Of a stretch of DNA of 64,000 bases, positions 17,285-26,233 are shown piece after piece. This DNA comes from an uncultured Erysipelotrichaceae bacterium (GTDB taxonomy: Bacteria > Bacillota_I > Bacilli_A > Erysipelotrichales > Erysipelotrichaceae). The stretch spans positions 1 through 64,000 of the forward strand of contig CAMCRE010000003.1 in the NCBI GenBank assembly GCA_945877255.1, written 5' to 3'. Position 1 is the first letter of the stretch. Each line of letters opens with the position of its first letter. The notes under the pieces were generated by a model that searched no databases, was not told the origin of the DNA, and was given only the letters and a program-made list of their open reading frames with translations. Both the position numbers and the translations under genes were made by a program.

Positions 17285-17742
17285 GTTAGTTTAATGATAA
17301 TTTCTTTATGTTCCGGATATTTTTCAACTAAGTCCTCACGTTTAAACAATTCAAAGTCTTCATATTCAAACCCAGGTACCACTACACAACTTACAAGTGC
17401 AAAACCACAATCAACGCTTGAACCAAAAATAGTATTTTTAGGAACTAAAAATTGTGGCTGTTCACCTTTCTCAATATTCAAACCTAACTTTTGAATATTA
17501 TAACGACCATTTTCATCAATCATGTGAATTGTGAGTGGATTACCATCATGAAAATACCACATTTCATCAGCACTTAATCTATGTAAATTAGAACAATTAT
17601 TTTCATCTAATAAAAAATAAATACTCGTATAAGCTTTTCGATCACCAAAACTTTCATCACTTTTTAAAACTTGACGAAAATAGCCACCTTCAATATGTTG
17701 TTCTAAATTTAATGTTTCAATATAATATTTACTATCTTTCAT
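17275..17742 (-). CDS. DUF985-family cupin protein
   Basis: This 155-residue protein matches the DUF985/cupin_5 pattern: EGGYFRQVLKS near the start, TSIYFLL, the cupin strand LHRLSADEMWYFHDGNPL, and the later strand VPGFEYEDFELF near the C terminus. The function of the family is not established. The gene is convergent with the esterase gene and shares its terminator. Confidence 0.82.
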   Translation of the reverse strand: MKDSKYYIETLNLEQHIEGGYFRQVLKSDESFGDRKAYTSIYFLLDENNCSNLHRLSADEMWYFHDGNPLTIHMIDENGRYNIQKLGLNIEKGEQPQFLVPKNTIFGSSVDCGFALVSCVVVPGFEYEDFELFKREDLVEKYPEHKEIIIKLTKS

Positions 17743-17759
17743 ATACTTATCTTAAAATT

Positions 17760-17785
17760 AAGAGTGTTAGCAATCTAACACTCTT
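17760..17785 (-). terminator. Terminator after pgk
   Basis: Ten-base arms AGAGTGTTAG/CTAACACTCT with loop CAAT sit just beyond the pgk stop. A short T-rich tail follows on both strands. Confidence 0.75.
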
Positions 17786-17790
17786 TTAAT

Positions 17791-18984
17791 TTATTTTTCT
17801 TCAATAATTGCAATACCTGGTAATACTTTACCTTCCATGTATTCTAAACTAGCACCACCACCTGTAGAAATGTGTGAGAATTTATCCGCAAATCCTAACT
17901 GAATTGCAGCAGCAGCACTATCACCACCACCAATTACAGTAGTTGCATCTTCTAATTCAGAAATTGCTTTACAAACTTCTAAAGTTCCGCCCGCAAATTT
18001 CTTCATTTCAAATACACCCATTGGTCCATTCCATACAACAGTTTTAGCACCTTGTAATACATTAGTGTATAATGCAATTGTTTCTGGTCCAATATCTAAT
18101 CCCATAAAGTTATCTTTGATGCTGTCATTTGTTGCGATTTCAATATTTGCTTCTTCACTAAACGCATCGGCACAAACATGATCTAAAGGTAACACTAATT
18201 TATCTTTAGCTTTTTCTAAATATTCTTTAGCTAATTCAATTTTATCTTCTTCAACTAAAGATTTCCCAACATTATAACCTTGTGCTTTTAAGAATGTATA
18301 TGCCATTCCACCACCAATAATTACTTTATCAGCGATATTTAATAAGTTATCTACAACAGCAATTTTATCCGAAACTTTAGCACCACCAATAATAGCCACA
18401 AATGGACGTTTTGGGTTTTCAACTGCAGCGGATAACATTGATACTTCTTTTTCTACTAAGAATCCTAATGCACTTGGTAAATGTGTTGGAATACCAACTG
18501 TAGAAGCATGTGCACGGTGAACAGAACCAAACGCATCAACAACGAATAAGTCAGCTAAACTAGCCCAGTATTTACCTAATTCTTCATCATTTTTACTTTC
18601 ACCTTTTTCATAACGTGTATTTTGTAGCACTACAATTTCTTTGTCTTGTAAAGCATTAATTGCATTTTCAACTTCTTCCCCACGTGTAGCATTCACAAAA
18701 GTAACTTTAGTGTCAACTAATTCTGCTAAACGTTTAGCTACCACAGATAAATCATTTTTCGCTTTATCTGCTTCTGTTTTAGCTGGATCTTTATGATCTA
18801 CTTTACCTAAATGTGAAACTAAAATAATTTTAGCATGATTATCAATTAAATATTTAATAGTTGGTAAAGCTTGTACGATACGATTATCATTAGTAATGAC
18901 ACCATCTTTTCTTGGCACGTTAAAATCAACACGCACAATTACTTTTTTACCTGACACTTGTAAGTCTGTCACAACTTTTTTCAT
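17791..18984 (-). CDS. pgk: Phosphoglycerate kinase
   Basis: This 397-residue glycolytic enzyme transfers phosphate from 1,3-bisphosphoglycerate to ADP. Conserved parts include the N-terminal substrate motif [23 protein letters not shown], the nucleotide segment WNGPMGVFE and the C-terminal GGGDSAAA and STGGGASLE. Length is normal. AGGAGG precedes the ATG. It appears monocistronic, with its own promoter and terminator and no gap gene beside it. Confidence 0.98.
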   Translation of the reverse strand: MKKVVTDLQVSGKKVIVRVDFNVPRKDGVITNDNRIVQALPTIKYLIDNHAKIILVSHLGKVDHKDPAKTEADKAKNDLSVVAKRLAELVDTKVTFVNATRGEEVENAINALQDKEIVVLQNTRYEKGESKNDEELGKYWASLADLFVVDAFGSVHRAHASTVGIPTHLPSALGFLVEKEVSMLSAAVENPKRPFVAIIGGAKVSDKIAVVDNLLNIADKVIIGGGMAYTFLKAQGYNVGKSLVEEDKIELAKEYLEKAKDKLVLPLDHVCADAFSEEANIEIATNDSIKDNFMGLDIGPETIALYTNVLQGAKTVVWNGPMGVFEMKKFAGGTLEVCKAISELEDATTVIGGGDSAAAAIQLGFADKFSHISTGGGASLEYMEGKVLPGIAIIEEK

Positions 18985-19011
18985 TTGAAATTCCTCCTAT
19001 AATTCAATATT

Positions 19012-19040
19012 ATTATACTAAATTTAAATATGTATTGCAA
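19012..19040 (-). promoter_or_regulatory. Promoter of pgk
   Basis: On the minus strand TTGCAA (plus 19035-19040) and TATAAT (plus 19012-19017) are separated by exactly 17 bases, a near-consensus vegetative promoter. Confidence 0.75.
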
Positions 19041-19104
19041 ATAAAAATGATGCAATTTTATTGTTCGTATAGCATACGATTATTTACTTTCTAACACATA
19101 ACTA

Positions 19105-19137
19105 ATGAGCTAGTAATCGAATATATTACTAGCTCAT
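19105..19137 (-). terminator. Hairpin between the RNA methyltransferase and pgk genes
   Basis: Thirteen-base perfect arms ATGAGCTAGTAAT/ATTACTAGCTCAT with a 7-base loop lie just after the methyltransferase stop. No strong T run follows, so termination is likely but not certain. Confidence 0.6.
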
Positions 19138-19144
19138 AATTAAA

Positions 19145-19891
19145 TTATTTTTTCATTGTTTGTTTGTGGTATTCATACACTAATATACTTGTTGCACTAA
19201 CAGCAGTTAATGCATTTCTAAATTCACTACCATACGGTATAAACACAAAAGCATCGCATAATGATAATACATTTTTCGACAAACCACGCATCTCTCCACC
19301 AACACATAACACAACTTTTTTAGGAAAATTATATTCATGAATCGGAACGGCATCTTTACGATTAGCGGCAATAATTTGATACTGTTCGTTTTTTAAATGT
19401 TGCAATGTTTTTACAAAATCATCCGATTGATACATTTCAATATGTTCGCTTGCACCAGCACTTGTTTTCGCAAGCAATTCACTCGCAACATTCCAATTTC
19501 TTTCACCCACAATTACACCTTTAACGCCTAAAGCGTAAATACTTCTTAAAATATGTGCAAAATTAAACGGATCTTCGACACCTTCAATTAAAGCATAACA
19601 ATCAAAATTACAATTGAGATCTTGATATTTTCTTTCCCCAACTATCGCTATTAAACCACCGTGTGTTTTTCCTACACATAATTTATCAATTTCAGACTTT
19701 GTTGTTTTAGTAATTCGGATATTTTTATCTTGTGCAATTTTTAGAATATAATTCGTATCACGATCTTTTTTACTACTATCCACAAATATTTCATATATTT
19801 CACGTCGATTAGCCTCAATAGCCGCTTTAACACTAATATTCCCTTCAAACACAAATTTAGTTTGTTTCGCGATATTTTTGTTTTCGCTCAT
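19145..19891 (-). CDS. SPOUT (TrmH/SpoU) RNA 2'-O-methyltransferase
   Basis: This 248-residue protein has an N-terminal substrate-binding domain (8-85) and the knotted SPOUT domain with its three motifs: VEDPFNFAHILRS, VVLCVGGEMRGLS and FIPYGSEFRNALTAVSATSILVYE. These enzymes methylate ribose 2'-OH in tRNA or rRNA using AdoMet; RlmB-like 23S rRNA activity is one option, but the target is unassigned. It overlaps the end of typA by 35 bases, which suggests translational coupling. Confidence 0.85.
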   Translation of the reverse strand: MSENKNIAKQTKFVFEGNISVKAAIEANRREIYEIFVDSSKKDRDTNYILKIAQDKNIRITKTTKSEIDKLCVGKTHGGLIAIVGERKYQDLNCNFDCYALIEGVEDPFNFAHILRSIYALGVKGVIVGERNWNVASELLAKTSAGASEHIEMYQSDDFVKTLQHLKNEQYQIIAANRKDAVPIHEYNFPKKVVLCVGGEMRGLSKNVLSLCDAFVFIPYGSEFRNALTAVSATSILVYEYHKQTMKK

Positions 19892-21674
19892 GTGGTTTTA
19901 ACCCTTTTTTTCGCAATCTAATTGCATCAGGTGTGATTTCAACTAATTCATCATCATTAATGAATTCTAATGCTTCTTCTAAACTTAAAATTTTTGCAGG
20001 CGTTAAACGCATCGCTTCATCTGCACCTGAAGAACGAATTGACGTTAATTTTTTATTTTTAATCGGATTAACATCCATATCGACATTACGTGCACTCATA
20101 CCAATAATCATTCCTTCATATACTGGTGTTTGTGGCGTAATAAACAGTGTTCCTCTTTCTTGTAAATTAAACAACGCATACGTCATTGCTTTTCCATCTT
20201 CGGTAGAAATCATTGCACCATTTATTCTTTGCGAAATTTCACCTTTATAATTTTCATATCCTTTAACACGTCGCACTAATGTTCCTTCACCTTTTGTGTC
20301 ATTAATAAATTCACTACGATAACCTAATAAACCACGTGTCACTACATCATATGTTATTCGTGAATAACCATTTTCTTCTTCTAAATTAATCATCATTCCT
20401 TTACGTAAATTTAGTTTATTAATGACAGTTCCAGCATATTCACTTGGCACAATAGCAATTACTTCTTCTAATGGCTCCATTAAATTACCTGCTGAATCTT
20501 TTTGCATAATCACTTCTGGTTTACTTACTGCTACTTCATATCCTTCACGTCGCATGTTTTCCAATAATATTGAAATATGTAATTCACCACGTCCACTTAC
20601 TTTAAACACATCACCTGAATCACTATCTTCAACACGTAATCCAACATTTACTTCAAGTTCTTTATTTAGTCGATCACGAATATTACGAGAAGTGACAAAT
20701 TTTCCACTCTGACCAGCAAAAGGAGACTTATTTACGATAAAATTCATCGTTAAAGTTGGTTCTTCTATTTTAATTGACTCTAATGGAATTAAATGATTTG
20801 GATGACAAATTGTTTCTCCAATACTAATATCCTCTATTCCCGCAAAAGTTACGATATCACCTGAAAATGCTTCTTTTACCGCTACTCTTTTCAAACCTTT
20901 ATACACAAATATTTGTGAAATCGTTTTATTACGTTTATTTCCATCACTATCACAAACAGTTATTTGTTTTCCTTCTTGTAATGTACCGGAAAAAATACGT
21001 CCAATCCCTAATCTTCCAATATAATCATCATAGGCTAATGCACTAACTTGCATTTGTAATGGATCATTGTCTTTATTTGGATATGCTGGTGTATGCTCAA
21101 TAATCGTTTCAAATAATGCTTGCATATTTGTGGCAGATTCTTCTAACGTTCTTTGAACAATTCCTTGTTTAGCAATTCCATATAAAATTGGAAAATCTAA
21201 TTGTTCGTCAGTAGCATTTAAATCCATAAATAACTCATATACCATATCCACCACTTCAGTTGGTCTTGCATCTTTTTTATCAATTTTATTAATTAATAAA
21301 ATTGGTTTTAATCCTTTTTCTAATGATTTTTGTAATACAAATCGTGTTTGTGGCATTGGCCCTTCACTAGAATCAACAAGTAAAATTACAGTATCTACTG
21401 TTGATATAATTCTTTCAACTTCACTAGAAAAATCGGCGTGTCCTGGTGTATCCACGATATTAATTTTTACATCTTTATACTGCACAGAACAATTTTTAGC
21501 ATAAATTGTAATGCCACGTTCTCTTTCTAAGTCATTACTATCCATAACACAGTCAACAACTTCTTCATTTAAGCGAAATACACCACTTTGATTTAAAAAT
21601 GCATCTACTAAAGTTGATTTACCTGCATCAACGTGTGCAATAACTGCAATATTAATAATTTTTTCTTTATTCAT
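19857..21674 (-). CDS. typA: Ribosome-binding GTPase TypA/BipA
   Basis: This 605-residue translational GTPase acts in 50S assembly and stress adaptation. The G motifs are HVDAGKST, the switch DTPGHADF and NKIDKKDARP. EF-G-like domains II, III and V follow, then the BipA-specific C-terminal domain with YEGMIIGMSARNVDMDVNPIKNKKLTS. Length is typical. The RNA methyltransferase gene starts within its final codons, linking two ribosome-maturation functions. Confidence 0.96.
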   Translation of the reverse strand: MNKEKIINIAVIAHVDAGKSTLVDAFLNQSGVFRLNEEVVDCVMDSNDLERERGITIYAKNCSVQYKDVKINIVDTPGHADFSSEVERIISTVDTVILLVDSSEGPMPQTRFVLQKSLEKGLKPILLINKIDKKDARPTEVVDMVYELFMDLNATDEQLDFPILYGIAKQGIVQRTLEESATNMQALFETIIEHTPAYPNKDNDPLQMQVSALAYDDYIGRLGIGRIFSGTLQEGKQITVCDSDGNKRNKTISQIFVYKGLKRVAVKEAFSGDIVTFAGIEDISIGETICHPNHLIPLESIKIEEPTLTMNFIVNKSPFAGQSGKFVTSRNIRDRLNKELEVNVGLRVEDSDSGDVFKVSGRGELHISILLENMRREGYEVAVSKPEVIMQKDSAGNLMEPLEEVIAIVPSEYAGTVINKLNLRKGMMINLEEENGYSRITYDVVTRGLLGYRSEFINDTKGEGTLVRRVKGYENYKGEISQRINGAMISTEDGKAMTYALFNLQERGTLFITPQTPVYEGMIIGMSARNVDMDVNPIKNKKLTSIRSSGADEAMRLTPAKILSLEEALEFINDDELVEITPDAIRLRKKGLKPHERKQKYRETN

Positions 21675-21836
21675 ATTTTACCTCATTTTAACTGATTTAT
21701 TATATCTTATTAAGCCGTTTTTTTCAACCTAGACAACTGTAATACGCATTACAAAAAATTCTCGTATTTTGTTAAACTTACTAAGTATACTTCATATTTA
21801 TGACAGCTTCTTTTCATTGTTCAGTATTTCACAAAT

Positions 21837-21865
21837 AAAAAGACGATAATTTTTATTATATCGTC
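21837..21865 (-). terminator. Terminator after the YhcG-like gene
   Basis: Stem GACGATA/TATCGTC (21842-21848 with 21859-21865) is followed on the minus strand by TTTTTATTTG. Confidence 0.78.
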
Positions 21866-21878
21866 CTTGATTTATATT

Positions 21879-22934
21879 TTATTTCAGTTCATTCTCAATA
21901 TCATTAATACTGGGTAAACTATTTTTAAATCGTTTTTCTAATAGTTTACTGATTTCGTATTTGCTGATGCCTATAGGTTGAGATGTGTCTGCTAATGCAT
22001 ACTCTGCTACAATATTATCTTTATCTTTACAAATTAAAATACCTATAGTTTGATTATCGTCTATACTTTTTAAATTTCTATTAACTGCTGTTACATAAAA
22101 ATTAAGTTGCCCTACAAATTCTGGCTTAAATTTTTCTGTTTTCAATTCTACAACTACATAACAATGTAATTTAACGTGATAAAATAATAAATCAATGTAA
22201 AAATCGCTTTCACCTACTTTTATATGCACTTGTTTGCCAACATAAGAAAATCCTGTTCCTAGCTCTAATAAGAAATTAGTAATTTGTGTTACTAATTCTT
22301 TTTCTAATTCCTTTTCATTATAATCTTCTGTTAATGTTAAAAAATCAAAATTATAAGGATCTTTAATTGTTTGTTTCGCTAAGTCTGATTGAGGTTTTGG
22401 TAGAGTTGTTTCAAAATTTGTGACCGCAATTCCTGTTCTTGTATATAAATTACTTTCAATTTGATGTTCAAGCACTGCTCTACTCCAACCATTCTCAAGT
22501 GTTTTGCTCGTATAAAATAAAGCTTCTTCTACTGTTTTACATTTATACATGATTCTTGGATTATGTCCCCATGGAATACTTTTTATCATTTTTTTGATAT
22601 TTTCTAATTGGCTTACAGTCTGTAAGCCAATTAAGTGACTTGTATAAAACTTGTACCAATACCTAATGTTTTTAATATTTTGTATAGAAAAACCTTTCAT
22701 TTCAGGGAATTCTCGTTGTAAATCTTTACTTATATTCTTGATAAAGGCATCACCCCAAGAAGATTGTTTTTGTTTTTCAACAATTTCTTTCCCTAAGTTC
22801 CAATACAAATCGAGTAACTCATAATTTACTTTTACTGCTGCTTTTAATTGACTACTACGTACTTTATCTTTTAGATCAGCAATAAACTTTTTATATTCAT
22901 CATTTTCTATTATAACTAACGCATTATTTTTCAT
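21879..22934 (-). CDS. YhcG-type DUF1016 protein with PD-(D/E)XK nuclease domain
   Basis: About 351 residues from ATG 22932-22934, chosen for the GGAGG eight bases upstream. The N-terminal DUF1016 domain contains LYWNLGKEIVEKQ, WGDAFIKNISKDLQREFPEMKGFS and the family hallmark PWGHN. The C-terminal nuclease shows SDFYIDLLFYH and VVVELKTEKFKPEFVGQLNFYV (acidic residue, then ExK). The family is scattered by horizontal transfer and often lies near mobile or restriction genes. A defence or repair role is inferred, not established. A perfect 29-base palindrome lies within the coding sequence at 22605-22633. Confidence 0.88.
   Translation of the reverse strand: MKNNALVIIENDEYKKFIADLKDKVRSSQLKAAVKVNYELLDLYWNLGKEIVEKQKQSSWGDAFIKNISKDLQREFPEMKGFSIQNIKNIRYWYKFYTSHLIGLQTVSQLENIKKMIKSIPWGHNPRIMYKCKTVEEALFYTSKTLENGWSRAVLEHQIESNLYTRTGIAVTNFETTLPKPQSDLAKQTIKDPYNFDFLTLTEDYNEKELEKELVTQITNFLLELGTGFSYVGKQVHIKVGESDFYIDLLFYHVKLHCYVVVELKTEKFKPEFVGQLNFYVTAVNRNLKSIDDNQTIGILICKDKDNIVAEYALADTSQPIGISKYEISKLLEKRFKNSLPSINDIENELK
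22605..22633. repeat. Perfect palindrome inside the YhcG-like gene
   Basis: Fourteen-base arms TAATTGGCTTACAG and CTGTAAGCCAATTA surround a single T. The sequence encodes the stretch around LIGLQTVSQL, just before the conserved PWGHN region. Confidence 0.75.
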
Positions 22935-23069
22935 ACAAATATCCTCCATTTCTATCTTCTATATGTAATTATTATACATTTTTCACTTTTACAACTACCA
23001 AATTACAGAAAAAAACCTTAAATTATAATTCACATGTGATAATATCGTATTGAAATCACACGCAAAAAA

Positions 23070-23939
23070 TTACGCCTTAGAAGTTGTGATATCACCCATT
23101 TTATCTTCTAGTTTTTTCAAGTTTCCTTGATTTAACCTTTCTAAAGATAACATTTGATTTCTTGCAAGTTTTCTAAGTTCTATCATTCTTTCTTTTTGTG
23201 CTAATCCTTTCTCAATGAGGATAGCATTGTAGCTTTCCATATTGGCTAATACCAGCAATTCATTTAAACTTGCATAATCTCTCATATTGCCTTTTAAATC
23301 TTTATTCTCATCTCTCCACTCTTTAGCGATTTTATTGAATAATGCAACATTTAGCATATCAGCTTCACTAGCATATTTAAAACCTAATTGACTATCTGTA
23401 AGATCATTTAATAAATATGTTTGAATGGCATCTGTATGAATTTTATAGTTGATTTTTGAAATTTCACGATGTAAATTCCAAGTTAATGACAGCTTAGAGG
23501 TTTCGTCTTCTTTTAGTCTTTGATAATCTTTAATAATATAAAGTTCAAACTCTGCTGAAATCCACGATGCAAACTTAAATGCAATATCTTTATGTGCAAA
23601 TGTTCCTCCACCTCTACCAACTTTCACAAATAGACCTTTTGCATTAGTACTTGTTGCCCATCTTTGTGGAGATAATGTAAAAGCATTGCTCCCAGCTTCT
23701 TTTAAAAACCCCTCGAATTCGATGGGGTTAAATTCCGAATTGTTTAATTGCTCCCATATACCTAAATATTCTATTGTGTTATAATTTCTCATCCAATTTG
23801 CTACAACAACATTTGGCTCTAAATTATTTTTATATTTTGCAATATCTGTCAAACTGATATAATCGTTCTTAAAATCTTCTGTATAGACTTCAATACTAAA
23901 TCCTTTAGCTTCTATCCTTTCTTTTTTTATTTTGGACAT
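23070..23939 (-). CDS. KilA-N domain protein
   Basis: This 289-residue protein has a KilA-N DNA-binding-like domain in its first 150 residues (YISLTDIAKYKN, VVVANWMRNYNTIEYLGIWE, GRGGGTFAHKDIAFKFASWISAEFELYIIKDYQRLK). A helical C-terminal region follows (NYKIHTDAIQTYLL, ANMESYNAILIEKG). KilA-N proteins are common in phages and mobile islands; their bacterial function is poorly defined. It lies 135 bases upstream of the YhcG-like gene on the same strand, and the two may act together. Confidence 0.88.
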   Translation of the reverse strand: MSKIKKERIEAKGFSIEVYTEDFKNDYISLTDIAKYKNNLEPNVVVANWMRNYNTIEYLGIWEQLNNSEFNPIEFEGFLKEAGSNAFTLSPQRWATSTNAKGLFVKVGRGGGTFAHKDIAFKFASWISAEFELYIIKDYQRLKEDETSKLSLTWNLHREISKINYKIHTDAIQTYLLNDLTDSQLGFKYASEADMLNVALFNKIAKEWRDENKDLKGNMRDYASLNELLVLANMESYNAILIEKGLAQKERMIELRKLARNQMLSLERLNQGNLKKLEDKMGDITTSKA

Positions 23940-24035
23940 ATTTTCTCCTTTCTAGGTTCTATGTTCTGTTTACAAATTAGATTATTCTAAACAACACATA
24001 GATTATTACTTCCTAGTTTTAATATTTGCAGAAGC

Positions 24036-24056
24036 AATAAAATCCTAAATTTTATT
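24036..24056 (-). terminator. AT-rich hairpin in the 23940-24319 gap
   Basis: Perfect 8-base arms AATAAAAT/ATTTTATT with loop CCTAA. On the minus strand it lies downstream of the candidate structured RNA and could mark its 3' end, although the stem is weak. Confidence 0.35.
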
Positions 24057-24059
24057 AAA

Positions 24060-24260
24060 CTTTTTACCACTACACTATTGTGGTACAATACCCACAAGCT
24101 TCATCATAAAGTGTACATGTACCATCTCTTATTTTATCTACACAAAACAATAGCCAATTAACTGCAACTCCACGCCTTTATGTGAAAAGAAAACCATAAA
24201 TGCTTACAACTTTTTGAAGAATAATTTTTTGTTTGCGATAGTGTCATTATTAAATATAAA
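24060..24260 (-). ncRNA. Candidate structured noncoding RNA in a gene-free gap
   Basis: This part of the 380-base gap 23940-24319 shows long-range pairing on the minus strand: CATAAAG (plus 24176-24182) with CTTTATG (24105-24111), and CTATTG (24148-24153) with CAATAG (24075-24080). The two helices interleave, which means a pseudoknot. A local hairpin pairs GTGG with CCAC at 24080-24095. The same strand also has a 36-codon open frame (24070-24177) with no ATG and several Cys codons, so a degraded gene is the alternative. The raiA motif is one known RNA family worth testing. Confidence 0.4.
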
Positions 24261-24289
24261 AACGACATAACCGAATTGATTATGTCGTT
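24256..24289 (-). terminator. Terminator after the surface-protein pseudogene
   Basis: Ten-base arms AACGACATAA/TTATGTCGTT (24261-24270 with 24280-24289) lead into TTTTTATATTT on the minus strand. Confidence 0.8.
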
Positions 24290-24319
24290 ATATCATATGT
24301 AAGAGGACGTTTATATTAT

Positions 24320-25310
24320 TTATTTCTTTTTATTTAATCTTACTAATGCAATAGCAGAACCTAATAGTAATAAAGCACTAGATAATGTTGCATCAGATGT
24401 ATCTACTGTGTCTTTTACTTTTGAATTTGATTTTGGATTGACTTTTGTGATTGTGTTTGTGTTTTGTTGTGAACTTGACTGAAAGTCAGTTGATTGATAA
24501 AACATATGCGTGTTTTCCACATCAATGCCTAAATAAGTGTCATTGATATTAAAATCAAAGATTACGCGATTATTCACTACAATGCATTTTTATTTTTGAT
24601 ACTCGAAACACTTACTTCCCTTATATCTTTACTAATAAAAATAGAATTATTGTCAACTAATAATTCAAACTTTTCGTCTAATATTCCTGTTGAATAATCT
24701 GTAATCACTTCTTCAAATGCAGTTGGTCTAAACCAATCTTGTGCATAATATTCTGCAATATCTGCTGGTATTTCAAATTTTGGCTTGTTAGGGGCATCAA
24801 ACACTTTTAGTGCTACTCTTGTATTTATTTTTATAGTTTCATTAATACTATTCTCAATTGGTAATTTTCCTAATTTCAATAATTTTAACGCTTCTTCTTT
24901 AGTTAAATTTTTATAAGTATACGTTACAAATGCTGGATAATCGTAAGCTGCTATTAACACTGGTATCCCTCATCATTCGCTTTTTTAATAATTTCATTAA
25001 TAGATAATGATTGTCCATTTAATGATTTTACGAAATCACTAATTACAGTTTTATCAACTGTTGTTGATGTAATAGCTGTATTTTCTGTATTAGTTGGCTG
25101 TCCTTCAGCTGGTGTCGCTGTATTCTCTGTACTCGCTGGTGTTCCTTCAGCTGGTTGTCCTGCTGTTGGTTGCACTTCAGCTGGTGCTGGTGTGCTTTCT
25201 GTGTTTGCTGGAGTACCTTCAGTTTGTGCAAATACTGCTAATGTATTACTTGTAAATAATGTGCCCGCAAATGCAACACATGATATTAATTTTAATATTC
25301 TTTTTTTCAT
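24320..25310 (-). pseudogene. Cell-wall surface protein broken by two frameshifts
   Basis: Three overlapping frames together form one protein of about 330 residues. The first has a signal peptide (MKKRILKLISCVAFAGTLF) after GGGAGG and a Pro/Thr/Ala/Glu-rich repeat region (PAEGTPASTENT type). The second continues VLIAAYDYPAFVTYTYKNLTKEEALKLLK. The third ends in a cell-wall sorting signal: VDTSD, a hydrophobic segment, then RLNKKK. One missing base near 24958 and one near 24585 would restore a continuous frame. Stops after the breaks are TAA and TAG. The gene may be inactivated in this strain or reflect sequencing errors; no slippery heptamer supports programmed frameshifting. Confidence 0.75.
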
Positions 25311-25452
25311 GTTCCCTCCCATAATTATCATATCCCCTTTACACTTGATAGGCAAGATGACCTTACCACTTACATTATATATATATATTCAAGTAATACA
25401 TTAAAAAAACAGCTAAAATACTGTTAAATATTAATTTTTTTAGCTAAAAATT

Positions 25453-25476
25453 AAAAAAAACGGTCTAAAAAGACCG
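25453..25476 (-). terminator. Terminator after the hypothetical gene at 25495
   Basis: Stem CGGTCT/AGACCG (25461-25466 with 25471-25476) is followed by eight T residues on the minus strand. Confidence 0.85.
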
Positions 25477-25494
25477 CCACCAGCAAACACTTTC

Positions 25495-26154
25495 TTACGC
25501 AGGATCAAGTAATTGAACAACATATTTATGTGATGCAATTGCTTCATAACGTGTGAGACATTTAGTAACCGATTGTAATAAATCCTTCGTCAATTTTTCT
25601 AAATGCTTCATATCTTGAATTTGCATTTCATTACTTAATATACCAATCATCTCATTAATGTTTTCTATTATTTCTATTTTATCATTTTCTAACGCTTGAT
25701 TAGCAATTTTTAATAATGCACTACAAATTTGTGTTTGATACTCTTCAGGTACAATCTCTGAAATAGACAACGCTTTTGCTTTCTGTAATTCATTTTCCTC
25801 TAAGACTTTATTTTTCATCTCTTCCTCCTGTTTTTTTATTTCAATGAAATCAGGATTTTCATACAACTCGATTACTTCAGAACAAGTTAAACCTTGTTCT
25901 GCCTCTTCTAACGTCTCGTACTTACAATTCGGATAAATCGTTACTAATTGAAATTTAGTAGCATCTGCAATCACAACATATGTATCACTTGTATAATAAT
26001 GGATACTACCTTTTTTCCAACGCAAATTAATACTATCTAAAATATAGCCTAATTTTTTCTCAAACTCATGATGACTCATCACACCAAATCGTTGTTCCAA
26101 CCTAACTTTAAAATGCTTCGATAAAGAATATTTATTTTTATTTTTTAAACCCAT
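25495..26154 (-). CDS. Uncharacterised 219-residue protein
   Basis: The start is taken at ATG 26152-26154, because an extended -10 (plus ATTATA 26182-26187) lies so close upstream that the longer frame could not be transcribed. The leader is only about 20 bases and has no clear ribosome binding site, so translation may start by an unusual route. The N-terminal 85 residues look like a small alpha/beta domain (KHFKVRLEQRFGV, SIHYYTSDTYVVIADATKFQLVTIYP). The rest is acidic and helical with probable coiled coil (KQEEEMKNKVLEENELQKAKAL). I do not recognise the family. Confidence 0.6.
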   Translation of the reverse strand: MGLKNKNKYSLSKHFKVRLEQRFGVMSHHEFEKKLGYILDSINLRWKKGSIHYYTSDTYVVIADATKFQLVTIYPNCKYETLEEAEQGLTCSEVIELYENPDFIEIKKQEEEMKNKVLEENELQKAKALSISEIVPEEYQTQICSALLKIANQALENDKIEIIENINEMIGILSNEMQIQDMKHLEKLTKDLLQSVTKCLTRYEAIASHKYVVQLLDPA

Positions 26155-26209
26155 AATAATACGTTGCTGGTTGATACAACTATTATACCACAACAAATTT
26201 AAAATGTAA

Positions 26210-26233
26210 AAAGCACGCTAAAGCGTACTTTTA
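26210..26233. terminator. Terminator after the gatCAB operon extension
   Basis: Stem AAGCACGCT/AGCGTACTT (one G-U-type mismatch) overlaps the stop of the membrane-protein gene and has T runs on both strands. Confidence 0.75.

Noticed and set aside
24070-24177. Cys-rich mini-protein gene
   Set aside because: The 36-codon frame has no ATG or ribosome binding site, and the paired segments fit a structured RNA at least as well.
25043-25231. Gln-rich open frame on the minus strand
   Set aside because: It is a shifted reading of the Pro/Thr/Ala repeat region of the surface-protein gene.
24320-25310. Programmed ribosomal frameshifting in the split surface protein
   Set aside because: Neither junction has a proper XXXYYYZ slippery heptamer in the right frame, and two shifts in one short gene would be needed.
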